Of a DNA stretch of 43,926 nucleotides, positions 1 to 9,156 are shown piece by piece. A program made the translations under genes and the position numbers. The stretch spans positions 1 to 43,926 of the forward strand of contig NZ_CANNGG010000006.1 in NCBI RefSeq assembly GCF_947504135.1. The letters are read 5' to 3'. Under the pieces are notes generated by a model. The model was not told where the DNA came from. It did no database searches and saw only the letters and a program-made list of their open reading frames with translations. Numbering within the stretch: the first letter of the stretch is position 1; each line of letters starts with the position of its first letter. Source of the DNA: an uncultured Tenacibaculum sp. (lineage in GTDB: Bacteria; Bacteroidota; Bacteroidia; Flavobacteriales; Flavobacteriaceae).

Positions 1-1517
1 TAGAAGCAACCGATGCAGGAGGAAACACCAGTTCAGATGTAACTACAGATGAATTAGTAATTGATACTACTGCACCAGTTTTAACAATAACTATAGATTA
101 TATTACAGCAGATAATGTATTAAATGCAGCTGAAGCAGGAATAACCATTGCAGTAACCGGAACAGTAGGCGGAGATTTCAATACCGGCGACACGGTAACA
201 TTAGAGATCAATGGAAACACTTATACAGGAACAGTAGACGCTGCAGGAGACTACAGCATCAATGTTCCAGGTTCAGACTTAGCAGCCGATGCAGACACGA
301 CTGTAGAAGCAAGTGTAATTTCAATTGATAATCATGGGAATAGAGGATCTGCTTCGAATACTCGTAAATACTATTTACAAGACACGGATAATGATGGCAT
401 ATCAGATGTTGTAGATGTAGACGATGATAATGATGGCATTCCTGATGTAGACGAAGGAGATGGTTCGGTAGATACTGATGGTGATGGAATTCCAGATTCA
501 TTAGACCTAGATTCTGATAATGATGGTATTAATGATGTAATAGAAGGAGGAAATGGAGATTTAGATACCAACGAAGACGGTGTTATAGACTCTGGCGATT
601 CAGGGTATACAGATACTAACGGAGATGGACAAGCAGATGCTTCAGTAGACAATAATGAAGAGCCAGATACAGATGGTGATGGAGTTCCAGATTATCAAGA
701 TTTAGATAGTGATAATGACGGTATTAATGATGTAATTGAAGGAGGAAATGAAGAGTTTGATACTAACGGAGATGGCGTTATAAATACAGAAGATATTGGA
801 GGTTCAGATTCTGATGAAGATGGAATTTCTGATAGCGTTGACGGTGATACTACCAGGTTTGGTGAAGGTAATGGAGGAGATGAAGGAACTATTGATTCGG
901 ATGGAGATACTATTCCTGACTATCAAGATTTAGATAGTGACAATGATGGAGTGAATGATGTTGTTGAAGGAGGAAATTCAGATACAGATGGAGACGGTCA
1001 AGTTGATAATCCACATGACGATTCTGATAATGATGGTATCGCAGACAGTGTTGATGATTTAGATGGTTTTGGTGATGCTGATAATCCAGATTATAACTCT
1101 AATCCTACAGACCCTAATGATGGAGGAAATGGAGTAGTAGATGGAGATGATTCTGACGGAGACGGAATACCAGACCCTGTAGATGGTCTTGAAGGATTTG
1201 GAGATGCAATCAATGAGGATACTTGTGTAAAAGTAAATAACTTAATGAGTCCAAACGGAGATGCAGCAAACAGTTATTTACATATCGATTGTATTGAAAA
1301 TTTCCCAAATAATACTCTTGAAATTTTTAATAGATGGGGTAATACAGTATATAAAACTGAAGGGTATAACAATAGCAGTGTTGTGTTTAGAGGAATTTCC
1401 GAAGGAAGAGCTAATATAAATGTAGGCGATAAATTGCCAGTTGGAACATACTTCTATATTTTAGATCTTGGAAATGGAAGTAAAGTTAAAAAAGGCTGGA
1501 TTTACATTAATAGATAA
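1..1517 (+). CDS. C-terminal part of a large surface protein with calcium-type repeats and a type IX secretion (type B) sorting domain
   Basis: The reading frame is open from base 3 to the TAA at 1515-1517, giving 504 visible residues; the start lies upstream of the window. Residues 1-115 look like a bacterial Ig-like repeat of the kind found in long adhesins ([20 protein letters not shown]). Residues 125-400 carry about 15 copies of the thrombospondin type 3 motif DxDxDGxxD, which binds calcium in known families. Residues 408-504 match the gliding-motility-associated C-terminal domain: SPNGDAAN, then [14 protein letters not shown], then [13 protein letters not shown], ending in KKGWIYINR. 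This domain directs export by the type IX system. A PorP/SprF gene follows 22 bases later, the usual partner of type B cargo. It is inferred to be a cell-surface or secreted adhesin. An internal GTG at 951 is not a real start because the same frame runs through it. Confidence 0.93.
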   Translation, partial: EATDAGGNTSSDVTTDELVIDTTAPVLTITIDYITADNVLNAAEAGITIAVTGTVGGDFNTGDTVTLEINGNTYTGTVDAAGDYSINVPGSDLAADADTTVEASVISIDNHGNRGSASNTRKYYLQDTDNDGISDVVDVDDDNDGIPDVDEGDGSVDTDGDGIPDSLDLDSDNDGINDVIEGGNGDLDTNEDGVIDSGDSGYTDTNGDGQADASVDNNEEPDTDGDGVPDYQDLDSDNDGINDVIEGGNEEFDTNGDGVINTEDIGGSDSDEDGISDSVDGDTTRFGEGNGGDEGTIDSDGDTIPDYQDLDSDNDGVNDVVEGGNSDTDGDGQVDNPHDDSDNDGIADSVDDLDGFGDADNPDYNSNPTDPNDGGNGVVDGDDSDGDGIPDPVDGLEGFGDAINEDTCVKVNNLMSPNGDAANSYLHIDCIENFPNNTLEIFNRWGNTVYKTEGYNNSSVVFRGISEGRANINVGDKLPVGTYFYILDLGNGSKVKKGWIYINR

Positions 1518-1539
1518 TCTGGATTTATAAAAAAGACTG

Positions 1540-2481
1540 ATGAATAAAAGTATTAATCAAATGAAATTATATTTAAGTTTAATTATAATATGTACAATGA
1601 GTATTTGTATAACTACAAGTATTCATGCGCAACAAGATCCTCAGTACACACAGTATATGTACAATACAATGAATGTAAACCCTGCTTATGCAGGGTCTAG
1701 AGGGCATACTGTAATTACTGCTTTAGGAAGAATGCAGTGGGTCGGTTTTGAAGGAGCGCCAAATACTCAAAACTTATCTTATGATACACCTTTAGGCTAT
1801 TCTGGTTTAGGGTTAGGAGTGAATTTGATGAATGATCAAGTAGGACCTTCTAGTGAGATATATTTAGATGCGAATGTATCTTACAATATACAAACAGGTG
1901 CAGAAGGTAATTTAGCCTTTGGTTTACGTTTAGGAGGAAGATTGTTAAATATAGATTGGTCTAAAGGAACCTATAAGGATAGTGAAATTGCCTTTCAAGA
2001 TAATATCAATAAGTTCTTACCAACAGTTGGAGCAGGTATTTATTATCACCAACCACAGTGGTATGTCGGATTATCGGTACCAAATATTTTAAGAATGGAA
2101 CATTACGATGCTGAAACTCCAGGAGAAGTAGCAGTAGAAAGAATGCACTTTTTCTTAATTGCAGGATATGTTTTCGATATTAATGAAGATTTAAAATTTA
2201 AACCAGCAGCTTTATTAAAAGGAGTTTCAGGAGCACCTTTATCATTAGATATTTCAGCAAATTTATTATTTAATGAAAAGTTCAGAATAGGAGCATCTTG
2301 GAGGTGGGATGATTCTGTAAGTGCACTTTTAGGTTTCCAAGCAACTGAATCGCTATTAATAGGATATTCATATGATTTAACAACGTCAAATTACAATGTA
2401 ACAAATTCAGGAACACATGAAATAATGTTACAATACGAGATATTCCAAGATATTAGATATAGATCCCCTAGATTCTTTTAA
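1540..2481 (+). CDS. PorP/SprF family type IX secretion system membrane protein
   Basis: The 313-residue protein has a signal peptide that should be cut after about residue 30 (IHA-QQDPQYTQYMYN). QDPQYTQYM and NPAYAGSRG are signatures of the PorP/SprF family, outer-membrane beta-barrel proteins that work with type B C-terminal domains. The rest is rich in barrel-like strands (GLGLGVNLMND, LAFGLRLGGRLLN) and ends in a strand finishing with Phe. It sits 22 bases after the adhesin gene and 12 bases before an OmpA gene, so the three probably form one transcript: cargo, barrel and anchor. A second ATG at 1561 (MKLYLSL) would give a more conventional signal peptide; the upstream start is kept with moderate certainty. 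Known from the family: some copies attach cargo to the cell surface rather than drive translocation. Confidence 0.92.
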   Translation: MNKSINQMKLYLSLIIICTMSICITTSIHAQQDPQYTQYMYNTMNVNPAYAGSRGHTVITALGRMQWVGFEGAPNTQNLSYDTPLGYSGLGLGVNLMNDQVGPSSEIYLDANVSYNIQTGAEGNLAFGLRLGGRLLNIDWSKGTYKDSEIAFQDNINKFLPTVGAGIYYHQPQWYVGLSVPNILRMEHYDAETPGEVAVERMHFFLIAGYVFDINEDLKFKPAALLKGVSGAPLSLDISANLLFNEKFRIGASWRWDDSVSALLGFQATESLLIGYSYDLTTSNYNVTNSGTHEIMLQYEIFQDIRYRSPRFF

Positions 2482-2493
2482 AAAAGAGAAAAT

Positions 2494-4644
2494 ATGAATT
2501 TTAAAAAAGTACTAGCATCATTTTTATTGATGTTGGCAGTAAGCAGTTTTGCACAAAGCAAAAAAGTAGCAGATCGTTATTTTGAAGAGTTTTCTTACGT
2601 GCAATCAGCTAAACTGTACAAGGATTTAGTCTTGATTAAAGGAGATACTTCTAAACATGTGTTGAGTAGATTAGCAGAATCGTATTACAATAATTCAGAT
2701 ACAGAAGAAGCAGAAGTTTGGTATGAAAAATTATTAGCGAATTATAAAGATGATTTAGATGATAAACATTTATTTAAATACGCTCAAACGTTAAGAAGTA
2801 ACGGAAAATATAAAAAATCTGATTCTATTTTTTTAAAGCTTACTGAAAATCAAAAAGGGAATTTAAACGAAGTATTAAACAGAGAAGGATATTTACAAGA
2901 TTATTCTAAGCAAGAAAAGAGAATAGGAATAAGAAACTTGGCAATAAATACTCCTTTTTCAGATTTTGGAGGATTTTTATTAAACGGAAAATCATACTAT
3001 TCATCTTCTGTTCCAAGTGGAAATAAAAGAGAGAATATTTATAAGTGGAACAATCAACCATTTTTAAATATTTATAAGGCTGAAGAAGATATTCAAACAT
3101 TAGAAGGAAGAGAACAAGACACCGTACTAGTACTAGCAAATAGCCAAAAATTAGAAGCGCCAATATCTTCTGAATTGCATGAATCTACTCCAGTATTTAC
3201 GAAAGATGGAAAAACAATTTATTTCACCAGAAATAATTCAGATGGTAAAAGAGCTAGAAAGAGTAAAAAGAATACTTCTAACTTGAAAATATATAAGGCT
3301 AGTTATATAAACGGATATTGGGTAAATGTTAAAGAATTACCGTTTAACAATGACGAATATTCTACAGGACATCCAGCATTAAGTCCAGATGAAAAAACAT
3401 TGTACTTTGTTTCTAACATGCCTGGTGGTTATGGAGATTCAGATATTTATAAAGTTGAAATTAAAGGAAAAGACGACTACGGAACACCTGTTAATTTAGG
3501 AAGTACAATTAATACATCAGAAAAAGAGGTTTTTCCTTATGTAGGAAGTGATGATGTACTGTATTTTTCATCAAACGGACATTTAGGGTTAGGTCTTTTA
3601 GATATTTTTCAGTCAAAAATAAATGAAGATGGTACTTTATCTTCTCCAGAAAATTTAGGATATCCTTTTAATAGTAAGAAAGATGATTTTTCATTTTTTA
3701 TAAGTGAAGATGGCAAAAGAGGTTTTTTCTCTTCAAATAGAGAAAAAGGAAAAGGAGATGATGATATTTATAGTTTCTTTATTTATACAGATCCTCCTGT
3801 TTGTACTCAAATAGTAGAAGGTGTTATTCGTGCAAAGAACACTAATAAAGTTATCGAAGCTGCTGTTGTAAAACTAATAGATAAAAATAAAGAAATTGTA
3901 GCAGAGGTGATTTCTGATGTAAATGGTAAATATGTTTTTAAAGAAGTTCCTTGTAATAACACTTATACAGTTACAGCAACAAAGCTAGATCATCGAGCAG
4001 GAAAAAGTAAGGTAGCTACTTTAAGTAATCGAAACGAGGTAATTAAAACGAATATCGAGTTAACTCCATTAATTGTTGGTGATCAAATCGTGATTAACCC
4101 TATTTATTTTGATTTTAATAAGTCAATTATTAGAGAAGATGCTGAGTATGAGTTAGAAAACATTGTTACTGTTATGACGAATCATCCTGAATTAGTGATT
4201 AAAATAGAATCTCATACTGATAGCAGAGGACCTAGAGAATACAACAGAATGTTATCAGACAAAAGAGCAAAATCAACCAGAGATTATATCTTATCTAGAG
4301 GAATAGCTAAAGATAGAATTGAAAGTGCTATAGGTTACGGTGAAGACAAACCTTTAAATGATTGTGTTGATGGAAAAAAATGTACTGAAGAAGAATATCA
4401 ATTAAATAGACGTTCTTACTTCTATATTGTAAAAGGAGGAGAAAATATAGAAAAGAGACACGAAATAGAAGAGCGAAAAGTAAGAAGAAGAATTTCAACA
4501 AGAAAAAGTAATTTCTTAGAATACTTGAGAAAAAATTTTAAAAAGCCAAATAATTCAAGGCCTGAAAGTAGAAAATGTTACAAAGAAAAAGACGAAAATT
4601 GTGAAGCTACGCAGAATAAAGGTAAAGTGAATTATAAGAGATAA
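2494..4644 (+). CDS. OmpA family protein with TPR-like, PD40 beta-propeller and carboxypeptidase-regulatory-like domains
   Basis: The 716-residue protein has a signal peptide (residues 1-20, ending SSFA-Q). Order: a helical TPR-like region at about 25-130; WD40-like/PD40 strands at about 215-430 (motifs such as SPDEKTLYFVSN and SEDGKRGFFSSN); a carboxypeptidase-regulatory-like fold at about 440-525 (DVNGKYVFKEVPC); and an OmpA C-terminal peptidoglycan-binding domain at about 530-645 (YFDFNKSIIR, ESHTDSRG, LNRRSYFY). This arrangement is typical of the gene next to PorP/SprF in Bacteroidota and probably anchors the surface complex to peptidoglycan. Odd feature: about 70 residues follow the OmpA domain and are strongly basic (RKVRRRIST, then a Lys/Asn/Glu-rich end), which most family members lack. 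It starts 12 bases after the PorP/SprF stop and is followed by a hairpin terminator. Confidence 0.92.
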   Translation: MNFKKVLASFLLMLAVSSFAQSKKVADRYFEEFSYVQSAKLYKDLVLIKGDTSKHVLSRLAESYYNNSDTEEAEVWYEKLLANYKDDLDDKHLFKYAQTLRSNGKYKKSDSIFLKLTENQKGNLNEVLNREGYLQDYSKQEKRIGIRNLAINTPFSDFGGFLLNGKSYYSSSVPSGNKRENIYKWNNQPFLNIYKAEEDIQTLEGREQDTVLVLANSQKLEAPISSELHESTPVFTKDGKTIYFTRNNSDGKRARKSKKNTSNLKIYKASYINGYWVNVKELPFNNDEYSTGHPALSPDEKTLYFVSNMPGGYGDSDIYKVEIKGKDDYGTPVNLGSTINTSEKEVFPYVGSDDVLYFSSNGHLGLGLLDIFQSKINEDGTLSSPENLGYPFNSKKDDFSFFISEDGKRGFFSSNREKGKGDDDIYSFFIYTDPPVCTQIVEGVIRAKNTNKVIEAAVVKLIDKNKEIVAEVISDVNGKYVFKEVPCNNTYTVTATKLDHRAGKSKVATLSNRNEVIKTNIELTPLIVGDQIVINPIYFDFNKSIIREDAEYELENIVTVMTNHPELVIKIESHTDSRGPREYNRMLSDKRAKSTRDYILSRGIAKDRIESAIGYGEDKPLNDCVDGKKCTEEEYQLNRRSYFYIVKGGENIEKRHEIEERKVRRRISTRKSNFLEYLRKNFKKPNNSRPESRKCYKEKDENCEATQNKGKVNYKR

Positions 4645-4684
4645 TTAAAGATTCTAAAAAGTAAATAAACATTAATAAACGAAG

Positions 4685-4711
4685 AAAGCCTCTTAAAAAA
4701 GGGCTTTTTTT
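4685..4711 (+). terminator. Intrinsic terminator after the adhesin-PorP/SprF-OmpA operon
   Basis: AAAGCC pairs with GGCTTT, with CTT/AAG pairing inside and an AAAA loop, followed by a run of T. It lies 40 bases after the stop of the OmpA gene. Confidence 0.85.
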
Positions 4712-4784
4712 GTTTATAGTATAATATTACAACAAAAATTAAGTTATAGGTGTACATTAACTTATTATATCATTATTATTAATT

Positions 4785-5654
4785 ATGAAAAAACTATTTA
4801 TCCCCCTAGCGTTATTAGCTTTGACGATGACGTCGTGTGTATCAAAAAAGAAGTATGTTGAGTTAGAACAAAAGTACAATGATACTAGAGGTAACTTGCA
4901 AAAAACAACTCTAGAGAAAGAGGAATTAGAAGCAAAGTTTGCTAAGATTGAGCAAAGAGTTGATAACTACAATCAAAAAATTAACTCGTTAAAAAATGTA
5001 AACGAATCGCTGCAAGAAGAAAATAATGTTAAGTTAGATATGGTTGGTAATACAGCTGTAATCTCTAACACTATGAAAGAAAAAATGAGAGAGACACTTA
5101 AAAATGTTGATCCAGCAGAACTAGCTAATGCAAAAACATTAAAAGACTCAATGAATGTTGCAGTAGCTTATAATCTTAAAAAGTCAATTAACTCTTCAGA
5201 ATTAGAAAACGATGAAGATGTAAATATTGATATAGACCAAACAGTGGTTATGATTTCTGTATCAGATAAAATGTTATTCAACACAGCTAGTTATAGAGTT
5301 AAGAGTAATGCTCACAAACTAATTAAAAAATTGGCTGACATAATCAATTCTGAACCTAGTATGGATGTAATGATTGAAGGACATACAGATGCCAGATCAT
5401 ATAACTCAGGTGTATTACAAGATAACTGGGATTTAAGTGTAAAAAGAGCAACGTCTATTGTTCGTCTTTTAGAGAAAAAATACGGAGTTGATCCAAGTAG
5501 GTTAATTGCATCAGGTAGAGGTAGTGCAGTTCCTTTAGTAGAGAATAACTCAGCTAAAAATAGAGCAAGAAATAGGAGAACAAGAATTGTAATCTTACCT
5601 AATTTAGATAAGTTCTTTGGTTTAATGGCTAAAGAAGAAACTATCAAACCTTAA
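4785..5654 (+). CDS. OmpA family lipoprotein with an N-terminal coiled coil
   Basis: The 289-residue protein begins with a lipoprotein signal (lipobox LTMTSC, Cys18), then a charged, heptad-like helical segment at about 20-85 (KKKYVELEQKYND, then many Glu/Lys/Leu), and an OmpA C-terminal domain at about 160-275. In that domain MLFNTASYRV, IEGHTDARSY and NRARNRRTRIVI carry the peptidoglycan-binding motifs. The family links the outer membrane to peptidoglycan. It is expressed separately: hairpin terminators lie on both sides. The 140-base upstream gap is AT-rich and probably holds the promoter, though no convincing -7 box was found. Function beyond envelope anchoring is not visible. Confidence 0.92.
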   Translation: MKKLFIPLALLALTMTSCVSKKKYVELEQKYNDTRGNLQKTTLEKEELEAKFAKIEQRVDNYNQKINSLKNVNESLQEENNVKLDMVGNTAVISNTMKEKMRETLKNVDPAELANAKTLKDSMNVAVAYNLKKSINSSELENDEDVNIDIDQTVVMISVSDKMLFNTASYRVKSNAHKLIKKLADIINSEPSMDVMIEGHTDARSYNSGVLQDNWDLSVKRATSIVRLLEKKYGVDPSRLIASGRGSAVPLVENNSAKNRARNRRTRIVILPNLDKFFGLMAKEETIKP

Positions 5655-5671
5655 TTACATCTTTTAGAAGC

Positions 5672-5698
5672 AAAAAACCAGCATTAGGCTGGTTTTTT
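5672..5698. terminator. Bidirectional terminator between the OmpA lipoprotein gene and queE
   Basis: An 11-bp perfect stem (AAAAAACCAGC with GCTGGTTTTTT) and a 5-base loop ATTAG. The A and T tracts on the two sides let it work for both converging genes. Confidence 0.9.
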
Positions 5699-5700
5699 GT

Positions 5701-6333
5701 TTATGGTATATTTAAATACTTATGTGTTTGTAAGGATATTTTCCATTTCGGATTTTCCATTACATAATCAATAATTTGTGGAGTCATTTTTTCTTTTTTA
5801 CTCCATTCGGGTTGTAAAAATAACTTACACTTTTCACCAACTTTAGCAGCTTGTTCTTCTGCAAACTGAAAATCATTTTTATTATGAATAATCATTTTCA
5901 ATTCATCAGCCTCTTGGTAAGCGCGCTCTAATGGTAATTTCGTTTTTTTAGGAGATAAACAAAACCAATCCCAAACTCCAGAAAAATCATAGGCTCCAGA
6001 GGTTTCAATATGTGTTTTAATACCTTCTTTTTGTAATTGTTGGGTAATATGATCTAAACTCCACATTAAAGGCTCTCCACCTGTAATTACTACAGTTTCG
6101 GCATATTTTTTAGCATTCTCAACAATAATATCTGTTTTTGTAGGCGGATGTAAATTAGCATCCCAACTTTCTTTCACATCACACCAGTGGCAACCAACAT
6201 CGCAACCACCAATACGAATAAAATAAGCAGCAGTACCAGTGTGTGCCCCTTCTCCCTGAATCGTGTAAAATTCTTCCATTAACGGAAGCATTTCTCCCGT
6301 ATTAATTAACTCTTGTACTTCTTTTTTCAACAT
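5701..6333 (-). CDS. queE: 7-carboxy-7-deazaguanine synthase QueE (radical SAM)
   Basis: QueE converts 6-carboxytetrahydropterin to 7-carboxy-7-deazaguanine, a step in queuosine (preQ0) synthesis. The 210-residue product shows the FYTIQGEGAHTGTAAYFIR start typical of QueE, the radical-SAM cluster C-x3-C-x2-C in GGCDVGCHWCDV, and the TGGEPLMW motif. The frame stays open upstream to 6414, but the start MLKKEVQEL at 6333 is preferred: it fits family length, and a good -7 element lies just upstream of it, so the longer form would begin before the promoter. No other queuosine genes (queC, queD) are in the window. It converges with the OmpA lipoprotein gene and shares a terminator with it. Confidence 0.93.
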   Translation of the reverse strand: MLKKEVQELINTGEMLPLMEEFYTIQGEGAHTGTAAYFIRIGGCDVGCHWCDVKESWDANLHPPTKTDIIVENAKKYAETVVITGGEPLMWSLDHITQQLQKEGIKTHIETSGAYDFSGVWDWFCLSPKKTKLPLERAYQEADELKMIIHNKNDFQFAEEQAAKVGEKCKLFLQPEWSKKEKMTPQIIDYVMENPKWKISLQTHKYLNIP

Positions 6334-6340
6334 AAGAGTG

Positions 6341-6348
6341 CAAAGATA
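6341..6348 (-). promoter_or_regulatory. Bacteroidota-type -7 element upstream of queE
   Basis: On the minus strand this reads TATCTTTG, matching the TAnnTTTG consensus, 7 bases upstream of the chosen ATG. No clear -33 TTG is seen at the usual distance. It argues for the ATG at 6333 with a very short leader. Confidence 0.5.
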
Positions 6349-6419
6349 GGCAACATTAAAAATTAATGAATGATTTTTGTTACTTTTACGTGTTTTTATC
6401 ACAAAAAAGGTCATAAATA

Positions 6420-7940
6420 ATGAGTAAAACCGAAGAGTTTTTCAATTACATCAAAGAGGGCTATACAACAAAAGGAGAGTTTATTACGCTAGGAGCAGGA
6501 ATGTTAGGAGAAGAAACTGTAACAAACGCTCATGTAAATATTCCTTTAAAAACATTAAACCGTCACGGATTAATAGCTGGAGCAACAGGAACAGGAAAAA
6601 CAAAAACCTTACAAGTGCTGGCAGAAAACATGTCAGAAAAAGGAATACCTGTATTGTTAATGGATGTAAAAGGAGACTTAAGTGGATTAGCACAACCAAG
6701 CCCAGGGCATGCTAAGATTGATGAACGCCATGAAAAAATCGGAATACCATTTACTCCAACAAAATATCCAATAGAAATTTTATCAATTTCAGAACAAAAC
6801 GGAGTTCGTTTACGTGCTACAGTTTCTGAATTTGGCCCTGTTTTATTATCACGTATTTTAGATTTGACGGAGACACAATCTGGAATTGTAGCGATTATTT
6901 TTAAATATTGTGATGATAACCAATTACCGTTATTAGACTTAAAAGACTTCAAGAAAATCCTTCAATACATAACCAATGAAGGAAAAGAAGAGATTAAAAA
7001 AGAATACGGAAGAATTTCTACCGCAAGTACAGGAGCAATTCTTAGAAAAATTATAGAAATAGAGCAACAAGGAGGTGATTTATTCTTCGGAGAAAAATCA
7101 TTTGATGTTGACGATTTAACTCGTATTGATGAAAACGGACGCGGTGTTATTTCTGTACTACGTTTAACAGATATTCAAGATAGACCAAAACTGTTTTCAA
7201 CCTTTATGCTACAGTTACTAGCAGAGGTATATGAAACCTTCCCAGAGCAAGGAGATAGTGGACGACCAGAATTGGTAATTTTTATAGATGAAGCCCATTT
7301 AGTGTTTGATGAAGCTTCAAAAGCGTTGTTAAGTCAAATAGAAAGCATTGTAAAATTAATTCGTTCAAAAGGAATAGGGTTGTACTTCGTAACACAAAAT
7401 CCAAAAGATGTTCCAGAAGATGTATTAGCACAGTTAGGAATGAAGATTCAACATGCCTTACGTGCATTTACAGCAAAAGATAGAAAAGCAATTAAATTAG
7501 CTGCAGAAAACTATCCAGATTCTGAATATTACGATACTAAAGAAGTATTAACTCAGTTGGGAATAGGAGAGGCGTTGATTTCTGTATTAAATGAAAAAGG
7601 AATTCCAACACCATTAGCACGAACCATGTTGCGTGCACCTATGAGTAGAATGGATGTGTTAACAGATAAGGAAATTAAACAAGTTTTAGATAATTCAAGA
7701 TTAATCCCGAAATACAATGATACTATTGATAGGGAGAGTGCTTATGAAATGCTAAACGAGAAGATTGAAAAAATCAACAAAGAAAAAACTGAAGAAGCAC
7801 GCAAAGAGGAGGAAGAAAAAACAAGAAGAAAATCTTCAACACGTAGTAGAAGCACACGTATGAACCCAATAGTAAAGGTGTTAACCAGTGCTACCTTTAT
7901 AAGAGCAGCTTTCGGAATTTTAAAAAAAGTAATAAAATAA
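6420..7940 (+). CDS. HerA-like ATPase, DUF853 (YjgR) family
   Basis: The 506-residue protein belongs to the helicase HerA-like C-terminal/DUF853 family. Walker A is GATGTGKTKT (about residues 55-64), followed by LLMDVKGDLSGLAQP, a family signature. Walker B is VIFIDEAHLVFDEA (about 286-299), and FVTQNPKDVPEDVL follows as the sensor region. It has no signal peptide or transmembrane segment, so it should be a cytoplasmic motor related to HerA/FtsK-type pumps. Its substrate is not established for the family. The last 60 residues contain a Lys/Glu-rich linker (KTEEARKEEEEKTRRK) and then a hydrophobic tail ending in KKVIK. Its start is 86 bases from the queE start, so the two are divergent. A lipoprotein gene follows after 41 bases. 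Confidence 0.9.
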   Translation: MSKTEEFFNYIKEGYTTKGEFITLGAGMLGEETVTNAHVNIPLKTLNRHGLIAGATGTGKTKTLQVLAENMSEKGIPVLLMDVKGDLSGLAQPSPGHAKIDERHEKIGIPFTPTKYPIEILSISEQNGVRLRATVSEFGPVLLSRILDLTETQSGIVAIIFKYCDDNQLPLLDLKDFKKILQYITNEGKEEIKKEYGRISTASTGAILRKIIEIEQQGGDLFFGEKSFDVDDLTRIDENGRGVISVLRLTDIQDRPKLFSTFMLQLLAEVYETFPEQGDSGRPELVIFIDEAHLVFDEASKALLSQIESIVKLIRSKGIGLYFVTQNPKDVPEDVLAQLGMKIQHALRAFTAKDRKAIKLAAENYPDSEYYDTKEVLTQLGIGEALISVLNEKGIPTPLARTMLRAPMSRMDVLTDKEIKQVLDNSRLIPKYNDTIDRESAYEMLNEKIEKINKEKTEEARKEEEEKTRRKSSTRSRSTRMNPIVKVLTSATFIRAAFGILKKVIK

Positions 7941-7981
7941 CAAATAGGAAAAATAGACGTTTTAAATATAAAAGAAGAACA

Positions 7982-8542
7982 ATGAGAACATTAATGAAAC
8001 CTTTAGTAGTTGCTGTAATGGCAGTAGTATTTGTACAATGCGGTAATAGTAAGTTTGATATTGCTAAAGGAAAAGTTGGGGAGCTAACTACGAAAACAAC
8101 TGTGAAAGAAATTGAAGGTCTTTTCAAACAAGATTCAATAGTAAAAGTTTTAAGTGAAGGAGCTAAAGGAGATAACCTTTTTCAAGAAGATGATAAGTAT
8201 TTAGTATATGAAAAAGGAGGGAAGCATTTGTTAACTATTACTCCAAAAGAACAGTTAGATTCTACATCTACAATTAAGAGTATCGAAATTTTTGATGAGC
8301 GTTTTAAGACAAAATCAGGAGTAAATATTAAATCTACCTTCCAAGATATTAATGCTAATACTAAAGTAAGTAAAGTAGAGTCATCATTTTCATCAGCAAC
8401 GTTGTTTATAGATGATTTAAATGCAACAATTACAATTGATAACGAAGACTTAGGGTTAAAAGAGTTTAGCACTCAAAAAGTAACAGTTGAACAAATTCCT
8501 GATTTAGCAAAAATTAAATCATTTACTATTTGGTTTAACTAA
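7982..8542 (+). CDS. Hypothetical lipoprotein
   Basis: The 186-residue product has a lipoprotein signal (VVFVQCGNSKFD, Cys20). I do not recognise the mature part by family. It shows alternating strands and short helices (KGGKHLLTITPKEQLDSTST, FSSATLFIDDLNATITID) and could be a small beta-rich periplasmic domain. The end, KIKSFTIWFN, is compact. It lies 41 bases after the HerA-like gene, so co-transcription is possible, and it is closed by a strong hairpin terminator 8 bases after the stop. Confidence 0.8.
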   Translation: MRTLMKPLVVAVMAVVFVQCGNSKFDIAKGKVGELTTKTTVKEIEGLFKQDSIVKVLSEGAKGDNLFQEDDKYLVYEKGGKHLLTITPKEQLDSTSTIKSIEIFDERFKTKSGVNIKSTFQDINANTKVSKVESSFSSATLFIDDLNATITIDNEDLGLKEFSTQKVTVEQIPDLAKIKSFTIWFN

Positions 8543-8550
8543 AATATACG

Positions 8551-8577
8551 AAGCCGAAACAACTGTTTCGGCTTTTT
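8551..8577 (+). terminator. Intrinsic terminator after the hypothetical lipoprotein gene
   Basis: AAGCCGAAACA pairs with TGTTTCGGCTT over 11 bp with a 2-base loop, so the end of the stem probably opens to a larger loop; a T tract follows. Confidence 0.9.
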
Positions 8578-8607
8578 AATTAATAATAGCTATGTAAATT
8601 TTAAAAG

Positions 8608-9150
8608 ATGGAAGTAATAAAAATAGTATTTTTTGTATTGGGTGTTTTTTTTGGAGAAAACAGTAGAATAGGAGCAGAGAAAACAACAGTAACAGTAAAT
8701 TCAAAAGAAAAAGAGGTGGTAATTGTTCAAGAAGGTTTATTTGCACTTATAAAGAATGAGCGAGATAGTATACAAGTTAATTCGGAGCTAGAGAGAATCA
8801 TTGCTAGAAATTGGAGAGAAGAAATTAAGGCTTATCCATCAAAGTCATGTACTTTTCATACTACGAAAGAGGGTAATTTAAATGCAACAATCATTTTAAA
8901 TTATTCATCAGTAAAAGACTTGAAAAATTTTGCTCTAGAATTTAATGAAGAGACCAAGGAGTTTTCCTTAATAAATATTCCTGATTGGAATATTGAAACA
9001 AGGCAAGGTGAGTTAAAGGGAAACTATTGGAAGTTTCAAGGAAACAACGAGTTTACTTTTATTGTTACACCTTTTAAAAACATGCCCGAAAAGCTTATAA
9101 ATGCTAAAAAAAATCTTAGACCAATTTTAGAAGCTAAGGACTCAAAATAA
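8608..9150 (+). CDS. Hypothetical protein with a hydrophobic N-terminus
   Basis: The 180-residue product has no family that I recognise. Residues 1-15 (MEVIKIVFFVLGVFF) are hydrophobic and may be a signal sequence or membrane anchor, but the following GENSRIGAEKT lacks a clear cleavage site. The remainder is soluble-looking, with strands such as NATIILNYSSVKDL and KFQGNNEFTFIVTPF. The stop is followed 6 bases later by the ATG of a cupin gene, so the two are probably translated from one message. Codon and base use look like the neighbours. Confidence 0.65.
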   Translation: MEVIKIVFFVLGVFFGENSRIGAEKTTVTVNSKEKEVVIVQEGLFALIKNERDSIQVNSELERIIARNWREEIKAYPSKSCTFHTTKEGNLNATIILNYSSVKDLKNFALEFNEETKEFSLINIPDWNIETRQGELKGNYWKFQGNNEFTFIVTPFKNMPEKLINAKKNLRPILEAKDSK

Positions 9151-9156
9151 AACAAG

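Noticed and set aside
259..652. Minus-strand frames rich in His/Leu or Ser/Pro at the window start
   Set aside because: They are shadows of the Asp/Gly-rich calcium repeats of the adhesin; the codon bias of those repeats removes stops on the other strand.
951..1517. A separate gene starting at GTG 951
   Set aside because: The same frame is open from base 3 and encodes continuous calcium repeats, so this is only the end of a larger gene.
6334..6414. N-terminal extension of QueE
   Set aside because: It would add 27 residues outside the family's normal start and begins upstream of the likely promoter.
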